DNA of 64,000 nt from PALSA-505 sp963699015 (GTDB lineage: Bacteria; Actinomycetota; Actinomycetes; Streptosporangiales; Streptosporangiaceae), in assembly GCA_963699015.1 (NCBI GenBank), contig CAVOSX010000001.1:1364001-1428000 (forward strand), in the 5' to 3' direction. Positions within the stretch are counted from its first letter, which is position 1. The number at the start of each line of letters is the position of its first letter. Below are positions 33,153 through 40,076 of this stretch, one piece after another. Position numbers and translations under genes: made by a program. Below the pieces are notes generated by a model that made no database searches, was not told the origin of the DNA, and saw only the letters and a list, made by a program, of their open reading frames with translations.

Positions 33153-35498
33153 GACTCGCGCGGCCGCCGGGTGCGGTGCCTGGTCCTGTGGTGCCCCTCG
33201 CGACCGCCTTCCCGGTTGTCGTCGTGACCGTCCTCGCGGCTGCCGTCGCGGTGACCCTGGCCGGCGGGCCCGGACGTATCCTGCCCGGGCTGGCCGTCCC
33301 CGTCCCCGCCGGACGCCTCCTGCTCGAGTACCTCCACGGGGACCAGGGAGAGCTTGCCCCGGTCGTCAACCTCGCGGATCTCGACCTGGATCTTCTCGCC
33401 GACCTTGAGCACGTCGTCCACGTTGTCGATCCGGGCGCCGCCGTGCAGCTTGCGGATCTGGGTGATGTGCAGCAGCCCGTCCTTGCCGGGCAGCAGCGAG
33501 ACGAACGCGCCGAACGTGGTCGTCTTCACCACCGTGCCGAGGAACCGCTCGCCCACCTCGGGGATGTGCGGGTTGGCGATCGCGTTGATCGTGGTCCGGG
33601 CGGCCTCGGCCGACGGGCCGTCGGTGGCGCCGATGTAGATGGTGCCGTCGTCCTCGATGGTGATCTCGGCGCCGGTGTCCTCCTGGATCGAGTTGATCAT
33701 CTTGCCCTTGGGCCCGATAACCTCGCCGATCTTGTCCACCGGGACCTTGATGGTGATGATCCGCGGCGCGTTCGGGCTCATCTCGCCCGGCGCCGAGATC
33801 GCCTCGCGCATCACGTCCAGGATGGTCATCCGGGCGGCCCGCGCCTGGGTGAGCGCGCCGGCCAGCACGGACGCGGGGACGCCGTCCAGCTTGGTGTCGA
33901 GCTGCAGCGCGGTGATCACGTCCTTGGTCCCTGCGACCTTGAAGTCCATGTCACCGAACGCGTCCTCGGCGCCGAGGATGTCGGTGAGCGTGACGTACTG
34001 ATCGCCCTCGTAGATCAGGCCCATGGCGATGCCGGACACCATGTCCTTGAGCGGCACGCCCGCGTCAAGCAGCGACATGGCGGACGCGCAGACCGAGCCC
34101 ATCGAGGTCGAGCCGTTGGAGCCGATCGCCTCGGACACCTGCCGTATCGCGTAGGGAAACTCCTCGCGGGTCGGCAACACGGGCAGCAGCGCCCGCTCGG
34201 CCAGCGCCCCGTGGCCGATCTCGCGGCGCTTGGGCGATCCGACCCGGCCGGTCTCCCCGGTCGAGTACGGCGGCATGTTGTAGTTGTGCATGTAGCGCTT
34301 GGTCCGCTCGGGGCTGAGCGTGTCGATCATCTGCTCCATCCGGAGCATGTTCAGCGTGGTCACGCCCAGGATCTGGGTCTCGCCGCGCTCGAACAGCGCC
34401 GAGCCGTGCACCCGGGGCAGCACGTGGACCTCGGCGGAAAGCTGCCGGATGTCGGCCAGCCCGCGGCCGTCGATGCGGATCCCGTCCCGGATGATCCGCT
34501 CCCGGACCAGCTTCTTGGTCAGCGCGCGGTAGGCGGCGCTGATCTCCTTCTCCCGGTCAGCGAACTGGCTGGACAGCTTCTCCGCGGCCAGCGCCTTGAT
34601 CCGCTCGGTCTCGGCCTCGCGCTGCTGCTTGCCGGCGATCGTCAGGGCCTGGGCGAGCTCATCGGAGACCGCGTCGGCCACGGCGTCGTAGACGTCCTGC
34701 TGGTAGTCGATGAAGACCGGGAACTCTGCCGTCTCCTTGGCCGCCTCGGCCGCCACCTGCAGCTGCGCCTCGCACAGCACCTTGATGAACGGCTTGGCCG
34801 CCTCCAGGCCCTCGGCCACCGTCTGCTCGGTGGGCGCGACCGCCCCGGAGGACTGATCGGCGAGCAGGCGCAGCGTCCGGGGCGTCGACTCGGCCTCGAC
34901 CATCATGATGGCCACGTCGCCGTCGCCGAGCACCCGCCCGGCCACGACCATGTCGAAGGTCGCGTCCTCGAGCTGTGAGTACGCGGGGAATGCCACCCAC
35001 TGACCCTTGATCAGCGCGACCCGCACGCCCCCGATCGGCCCGGAGAACGGCAGCCCGGCCAGCTGGGTGGACAGCGAGGCGGCGTTGATGGCCACCACGT
35101 CGTACAGGTGATCGGGATGCAGGGCCATGATCGTCTCGACGACCTGGATCTCGTTGCGCAGGCCCTTGACGAACGACGGGCGCAGCGGCCGGTCGATCAG
35201 GCGGCAGGTGAGGATCGCGTCCTCGGACGGCCGGCCTTTCCCTACGAAAAAACGAGCCGGGAATCCGGCCCGCGGCATACATCCGCTCTTCCACGTCCAC
35301 GGTGAGCGGGAAGAAATCCAGCCCCTCCCTGGGGTGCTTGGACGCCGTCGTCGCGGACAGCACCATCGTCTCGTCGTCGAGGAAGACGACGGCCGATCCC
35401 GATGCCTGGCGGGCTAGGCGCCCGGTTTCAAATCTGATCGTGTGTGTGCCGAACTGGCCGTTGTCAATGACGGCTTCGGCGCTGTGCACACCCTCCAC
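33149..35498 (-). CDS. pnp: Polyribonucleotide nucleotidyltransferase, with a +1 frameshift
   Basis: PNPase degrades RNA 3'-5' phosphorolytically. GTG 35498 lies behind AAGGAGGT, a near-perfect ribosome site. The N-terminal frame (VEGVHSAEAVIDNGQFGTHT to GRIPGSFFRRE) breaks at about 35237-35239 where a run of three T (AAA on the coding strand) has one base too many; removing it restores FFRREGRPSEDAILTCRLID. The rest is intact: two RNase PH domains (LSAEVHVLPRVHGSALFERG, GSNGSTSMGSVCASAMSLLD), KH domain (KIGEVIGPKGKMINSIQEDT), S1 domain (VKTTTFGAFVSLLPGKDGLL) and a basic C-terminal tail. About 783 residues after correction. Such a gene is rarely lost, so an error in the sequence is likely. 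Confidence 0.9.
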
Positions 35499-35819
35499 GG
35501 GTGAGACCTCCTTGCGGGTACGTGCGGCTCGGTGCCGCACCTGTTGTCCCGCGCTTGCCCGCCGCCGGGGCGTACTGCTGTGGCCGTGCGGCCGCAGCGG
35601 CGGCCGGCCGGTCTTCGATTGAAGTCCTCGGCTTGCCCGCTGGCACCGCCGCGGCCGTGCGGCCGCGCTCGCGGTGTCCAGCGGATCCGGGGACCACTAC
35701 CGAGGACCGGCCCTTGGCGCCTTGCATTCGCTCCGGGACCGGGCTGCGGGACATCGATCCTTGGTCGTATTCAGTTGTGCAGCGTGCGGAACCGCCGCCT
35801 GGCGGGCCCGGGCCGGTGC
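35499..35819. other. 321-nt interval between rpsO and pnp with a repeated 14-mer
   Basis: No gene is recognised. GGCCGTGCGGCCGC occurs twice (35582-35595 and 35653-35666), 71 nt apart, each able to form a tiny hairpin. Near the rpsO end, a GC-rich palindromic stretch (GGGCCCGGGCC at about 35806-35816) may contribute to an rpsO terminator or a processing site. In many bacteria the rpsO-pnp interval holds an RNase III or PNPase autoregulatory hairpin; that role is only an inference here. Confidence 0.4.
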
Positions 35820-36089
35820 TTACCTGCGCAGGCCCAGGCGCTCGATGAGCGCGCGGTAGCGGGTGATATCGGTCTTGGCGAGGTACTTCAGCAGTCGCCT
35901 GCGCCTGCCGACCAGCAGCAGCAGCCCGCGGCGGCTGTGATGGTCGTGCTTGTGCACCTTGAGGTGCTCGGTCAGGTCGCTGATCCGTCGGGTCAGCAGC
36001 GCGACTTGGACTTCCGGCGAACCGGTGTCACCCTCACCGGTCGCGTGCTGGCCGATGATCTCCGTTTTCACGGTACTGTCAAGCGGCAC
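35820..36089 (-). CDS. rpsO: Ribosomal protein uS15
   Basis: An 89-residue S15, the normal length. Conserved blocks are GDTGSPEVQVALLTRRISDL, HLKVHKHDHHSRRGLLLLVG and RRRRLLKYLAKTDITRYRAL. It binds 16S rRNA early in 30S assembly. The start is GTG 36089. It lies between ribF and pnp, the standard order, with longer gaps (221 nt upstream) that probably include its own promoter. Confidence 0.96.
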   Translation of the reverse strand: MPLDSTVKTEIIGQHATGEGDTGSPEVQVALLTRRISDLTEHLKVHKHDHHSRRGLLLLVGRRRRLLKYLAKTDITRYRALIERLGLRR

Positions 36090-36310
36090 GTCGCTCCTTC
36101 GTGCGAATCGTCGTGGTGCTGCCCGTCGGTACTGCGGCAGCCCGGGCCCGGTGGGTCACTGGAACAGCGAGGGGACCGTTATCTGCTGCATGAGGGCGCA
36201 GCGCAATACGGCGGACCATCCACCAGCCGCAACTCACGGTATCACGGTCAGCTCGCTCCTCCGTCCAAGTCAGGGCGTCCGGGGCGGCGGTGCGTCCGGG
36301 CCGGCGCGGG

Positions 36311-37267
36311 CTACGGGAGCCGGCCGGCCGTGAGCGCCCTGGCCGCGTTGACGTCAACGTGCATCTGCGCCACGAGGTCATCGACCGAGACGAACTTGAC
36401 CGTGGCCCGCAGCCTGACGGCGAAGTCCGCCGCTACGTGCATCCCGTACAGGTCCAGGTCGTCGCGGTCGAGGGCGTACGCCTCCACGGTGCGGTCAGTG
36501 TCGTCGAAAGTCGGATTGCTGCCGATGGAGATCGCCGCGGGCCAGCGCCGGTCCTGCGACCCGTCCGGCGCGAGGGTGGACAGCCAGCCCGCGTAGACGC
36601 CGTCGGCCGGGATGGCGGTGTTTGGGGGGGGCTGCAGGTTCGCGGTGGGGAAGCCGAGCGCGCGGCCCCGCTGCTGCCCGCGCACCACGACGCCCTCCAC
36701 CCGGTGCGGGCGGCCGAGCGCCTCGGCGGCGGCGGTGACGTCGCCGGCGGTCAGCCGGTCCCTGATGTAGCTGGACGAGATCGTCACGCCGCCGGACACC
36801 AGCAGCGGGACGCCGTCGGCGGTGAAGTCGTACTTCTCGCCGAGCTGACGGAGCAGCGCCACGTCGCCCGCCGCCTTGTGACCGAACCGGAAGTTCTCGC
36901 CGACCACCACCCGGGCCGTATGCAGCCGGTCGGCCAGCACCGCGCGCACGAACTCGTCTGGCCCCAGCCGGGAGAACTCCAGGGTGAAAGGCAGCATGCA
37001 CACCGCGTCCACGCCGAGCCCGGCCAGCAGCTCGGCCCGCCGCCGGGTGGTACAGAGGAACGGCGGATGGGAACCCGGGCGCACCACCTCGTCGGGATGC
37101 GGGTCGAACGTGACCACCACCACGGGCAACCCGGGCCCGAGCGCGGCTTCCAGCGCGTGCCGCACGATGCGCTGGTGGCCGCGGTGCACGCCGTCGAAGA
37201 CGCCCACGGTGACCACGCAGGGGCCCCAGCCGTCGGGTACGTCGTCCAGGCCGTGCCAGCGTCGCAC
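36311..37267 (-). CDS. ribF: Bifunctional riboflavin kinase/FAD synthetase
   Basis: A 318-residue RibF that phosphorylates riboflavin to FMN and adenylates it to FAD. The N-terminal adenylyltransferase domain has VVTVGVFDGVHRGHQRIV (HxGH-type nucleotide site), TFDPHPDEVV and SSSYIRDRLTAGDV. The C-terminal kinase has VVVRGQQRGRALGFPTANLQ and a DGVYAGW strand, then IGSNPTFDDTDRTVEAY. GTG 37267 is preferred over GTG 37273 because GGAGG is spaced 5 nt from the former but touches the latter. It supplies FMN/FAD used also by the ApbE module in this window. Confidence 0.94.
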   Translation of the reverse strand: MRRWHGLDDVPDGWGPCVVTVGVFDGVHRGHQRIVRHALEAALGPGLPVVVVTFDPHPDEVVRPGSHPPFLCTTRRRAELLAGLGVDAVCMLPFTLEFSRLGPDEFVRAVLADRLHTARVVVGENFRFGHKAAGDVALLRQLGEKYDFTADGVPLLVSGGVTISSSYIRDRLTAGDVTAAAEALGRPHRVEGVVVRGQQRGRALGFPTANLQPPPNTAIPADGVYAGWLSTLAPDGSQDRRWPAAISIGSNPTFDDTDRTVEAYALDRDDLDLYGMHVAADFAVRLRATVKFVSVDDLVAQMHVDVNAARALTAGRLP

Positions 37268-37362
37268 GCCCACCTCCGCATGGCAGTGACGGGAGCACCC
37301 GCGGCGGGCACTCCGTGTCCTAAGCCTGCCATGTGATCGCGGCGGAGCCGACCACGCGGGGG

Positions 37363-38238
37363 TCAGGGCACGAAGACGGCCAGCGGACGCAGCGCCTCCG
37401 CTTCCCCGGTGACCAGGGCGATCAGGGAACCGTCCGGCCCGAACGCGGCAGTCGGCCCTGCACCGTGGCCGACCGCGGGCAGCCGCCCGCCGTGAGCCAG
37501 CCGCGCGGCCTGCTCGGCGGTGAGATCCAGCCGGGGGAAGGCGGCCGCGGCCGCCTGCGCCAGCGGCAGCACGGCGAGCCCGTCGGCCAGCTGTCCGAGG
37601 GTCCGCGCTTCTTCCTCGCGGTACGGGCCGACCCGGGTGCGCCGCAGCCGGGTCAGGTGCCCGCCCACGCCGAGCGTCGCGCCGAGGTCGCGAGCGAGGG
37701 CACGGATGTAGGTACCGCTGGAGCAGGTTACGGTCACGTCCGCGTCAAGCAGGTCCTCCCGGCGGCGCACCGCTCGCACGGTGAGCTCGTACACGGTCAC
37801 CGTGCGCGGCTCGAGCCGGGGCGGCGCGCCGTCGCGGGCGAGCTGGTAGGCCCGCCTGCCGCCGACCTTGACCGCGCTGACCACGGGCGGGATCTGGCGG
37901 ATCTCTCCGCGCAGCGCGGCGGCGGCCGCGGTCAGGGCCGGCCGCGTCACCCCGCGCGCCGATGCCTGCGAGATGACAGTGCCGTCGGCATCGTCGGAGT
38001 CCGTGGCCTGGCCGAGCCGGATCGTGGCCGAGTATTCCTTCTCGGTCAGGGCCAGGTGACCCAGCAGCCGGGTGGCCTTCTCCACCCCTACCACCAGCAC
38101 CCCGGTAGCCATGGGATCCAGCGTGCCGGCGTGACCGACCCGGCGGGTACCGGCCAGCCTGCGGACCCGGGCCACGACATCATGCGAGGTGAGGCCCGCC
38201 GGCTTGTCGACGATGATGAGCCCGCCCGGCGCGGTCAC
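37363..38238 (-). CDS. truB: tRNA pseudouridine-55 synthase
   Basis: A 291-residue TruB. It converts U55 of tRNAs to pseudouridine in the T-loop. Motif GLIIVDKPAGLTSHDVVARV at the start, VGHAGTLDPMATGVLVVGV with the catalytic Asp, SAVKVGGRRAYQLARDG, CSSGTYIRALARDLGATLG, and an actinobacterial C-terminal PUA-like domain (GPTAAFGPDGSLIALV). GTG 38238 overlaps the preceding stop as GTGA. A 95-nt gap separates it from ribF. Confidence 0.95.
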   Translation of the reverse strand: MTAPGGLIIVDKPAGLTSHDVVARVRRLAGTRRVGHAGTLDPMATGVLVVGVEKATRLLGHLALTEKEYSATIRLGQATDSDDADGTVISQASARGVTRPALTAAAAALRGEIRQIPPVVSAVKVGGRRAYQLARDGAPPRLEPRTVTVYELTVRAVRRREDLLDADVTVTCSSGTYIRALARDLGATLGVGGHLTRLRRTRVGPYREEEARTLGQLADGLAVLPLAQAAAAAFPRLDLTAEQAARLAHGGRLPAVGHGAGPTAAFGPDGSLIALVTGEAEALRPLAVFVP

Positions 38239-39284
38239 CGGCCGCCGGCCTCCGCCGCGCCGGCGGCCGACGTGCTGACCGGCCCGGGTTCGTCCGGGAC
38301 CGCGAGCAGGACGCGCAGCCGCGCCAGGGCATCAGGCACGTCCTCGACTGTGGTGAACCCGGCCGCCTGGCTGTGCCCGCCGCCGCCCAGCGCGATGGCG
38401 GCCCGCGCCACGTCGACGCGTCCCTTCGACCTGGCCGACACGTGCCAGAGGCCGTCATCGGATTCCTTGAACACCACCGCGACCTCTGCCTCGTCGGTGC
38501 GGCGGACCTCGTCGATCACGTCCTCGGTGACCTCGTACGGCAGCCGGTCAGCGGCCCGGTCTTCCCTGGTGACCGTCGTCCACACCAGGCCGTACCCCGC
38601 CGCCTGCCCGGGTTCGAGCACGGCCCGGCCGAGCGCCGCCGACAGTAGTCGCAGGTAACCGAACGGCGCACGGTCCAGCAGCTCGCGCGCGAAGAACGCG
38701 GGGTCCAGGCCGGTCTCGATTAGCCGCGCCGCCATCCGGTGTACCTGCGCCGTACTGGAGAACCTGAACGATCCGGTGTCGGTGACCAGGCCGGTGTAGA
38801 GCCCGGCGGCGATGGCGGCGGTGAGCGGCACGCCCATCGCGTCGATGAGCCGCCCGGCCAGCACGGCGGTAGCGGCCGCGGCGGGGTCGATCAGGTTGAT
38901 CGTGCCGAAGCCGGGGTTGGATGCGTGATGGTCCAGCACGATCAGCTCGGCGGCCCGGGCGGCGTGGGCGGCCAGCAGCCCCAGCCGGTCCACGCTGGAG
39001 GCATCGAAGGTGATCATCAGCCGGGGCCGCTCCGGGTACGCCTGCGGCGGGCTGAGCAGATCGAGGCCGGGCAGGAAACGCAGGATGCGGGGAACCTCGA
39101 ACGGCTGGTCACCGAACGAGGCGATCACCCGCCGGCCGCGCGCGGTCAGCGCGTGCGTGACCGCGAGCATGGAGCCGAGCGCGTCACCGTCCGGCCGGAT
39201 ATGGCAGGCCAGGCAGATCTCGCCGACCCCGTCCAGCGCGCCGACCGCACGGTCCCAGTCTTCGTCCCGGACGCGGCGGGTCAT
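38235..39284 (-). CDS. DHH-family oligoribonuclease/PAP phosphatase (NrnA-like)
   Basis: A 349-residue DHH/DHHA1 phosphoesterase. CLACHIRPDGDALGSMLAV carries the first metal ligands, MITFDASSVDRLG the next Asp, VLDHHASNPGFG the DHH motif itself, and GLVTDTGSFRFSST a further acidic site. The DHHA1 part ends with ARAAIALGGGGHSQAAGFTT. NrnA degrades short RNA oligonucleotides and hydrolyses 3'-phosphoadenosine-5'-phosphate. Its position between rbfA and truB is conserved in actinobacteria and Firmicutes. Both ends overlap neighbours by 4 nt (ATGA and GTGA). Confidence 0.92.
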   Translation of the reverse strand: MTRRVRDEDWDRAVGALDGVGEICLACHIRPDGDALGSMLAVTHALTARGRRVIASFGDQPFEVPRILRFLPGLDLLSPPQAYPERPRLMITFDASSVDRLGLLAAHAARAAELIVLDHHASNPGFGTINLIDPAAAATAVLAGRLIDAMGVPLTAAIAAGLYTGLVTDTGSFRFSSTAQVHRMAARLIETGLDPAFFARELLDRAPFGYLRLLSAALGRAVLEPGQAAGYGLVWTTVTREDRAADRLPYEVTEDVIDEVRRTDEAEVAVVFKESDDGLWHVSARSKGRVDVARAAIALGGGGHSQAAGFTTVEDVPDALARLRVLLAVPDEPGPVSTSAAGAAEAGGR

Positions 39285-39727
39285 GTCCCGGGGTCCGCGT
39301 CCTGCTGGGCATCCGGGACCGGCTTGTAGGGGTCGGGGTCGCCGGCCGGCTCGGCGCCCTCACGGGTGGCCGCGACCGCCGCGTCCGCCTCGCGGGCGCG
39401 CTCGACCAGATCCTCGATGTGCTGGACGTTGTCCGGCAGCGTGTCGGGCACGAACGTCAGCGACGGGGTGTGCCGCAGCCCGGTCTGACGGCCCACTTCG
39501 GACCTGATCACGCCGGTGGCACTGGCCAGCGCCGCGGCGGTATCGGCGCGGTCGCGGTCGGAGCCGTAGACGGTGTAGAAGACCGTTGCCTCCCGCAGGT
39601 CGTTGGTGAGCCTGGCCTCGGTGACCGTGACGAAGCCGAGCCGCGGATCCTTGATCCGCCGCTCCAGCATCTCGGCCACGATCTGCGCGATCCGGTCAGC
39701 CAGCTTGCGAGCCCTGGCCGCGTCCAT
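39281..39727 (-). CDS. rbfA: 30S ribosome-binding factor A
   Basis: A 148-residue RbfA with the single KH-like domain: ARKLADRIAQIVAEMLERRI, KDPRLGFVTVTEARLTNDLR, ATVFYTVYG and LRHTPSLTFVPDTLPDN. It assists late 30S maturation, especially 16S 5' end processing in the cold. A 30-residue acidic, Ala-rich C-terminal tail extends beyond the domain, as often in actinobacteria. The stop overlaps the start of the nrnA-like gene as ATGA. Confidence 0.94.
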   Translation of the reverse strand: MDAARARKLADRIAQIVAEMLERRIKDPRLGFVTVTEARLTNDLREATVFYTVYGSDRDRADTAAALASATGVIRSEVGRQTGLRHTPSLTFVPDTLPDNVQHIEDLVERAREADAAVAATREGAEPAGDPDPYKPVPDAQQDADPGT

Positions 39728-39733
39728 GGCCTG

Positions 39734-40030
39734 TCAGTCCTCCTCCCGCCGCAGCCGCTGTCGGGCCGACAGCAGCTCGACCTCCGGGCGAGCGGCGACC
39801 AGCCGCTCGCACGCCGTCAGCACGTCGGTGCAGTGCCCCGCGGTCGAGGCCACGACAGCCACTGCGATCTCCGTCCGCCGGTACGCGTCCAGGTGACCGG
39901 TCTCCGCCACCGCCGCACCGGGAAAGCCGCGGCGCAGGTCGGCGATCAGCGGCCGGACCACCGACCGCTTCTGCTTCAGCGAGCGTACGTCGCCGAGCAG
40001 GACATCCAGGGCCAGCGTGCCCACGTACAC
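39734..40030 (-). CDS. DUF503 (YlxP-like) protein
   Basis: A 98-residue DUF503 protein: MYVGTLALDVLLGDVRSLKQ, KRSVVRPLIADLRRGFPGAA, VAETGHLDAYRRTEIAVAVV and LTACERLVAARPEVELLSAR. The family sits between infB and rbfA in many Gram-positive bacteria, as it does here, and is thought to take part in ribosome or RNA metabolism, but has no settled function. Gap of 6 nt to rbfA. Confidence 0.92.
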   Translation of the reverse strand: MYVGTLALDVLLGDVRSLKQKRSVVRPLIADLRRGFPGAAVAETGHLDAYRRTEIAVAVVASTAGHCTDVLTACERLVAARPEVELLSARQRLRREED

Positions 40031-40076
40031 GATTACGGCGCTGCCGGCCGGCCGGGCCGGCCGGCAGCCTGCCTCA

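Noticed and set aside
36090..37362. FMN riboswitch near ribF
   Set aside because: The conserved FMN-element blocks (AGGATTC-like and GATTCAGT-like) are not seen before ribF or rpsO.
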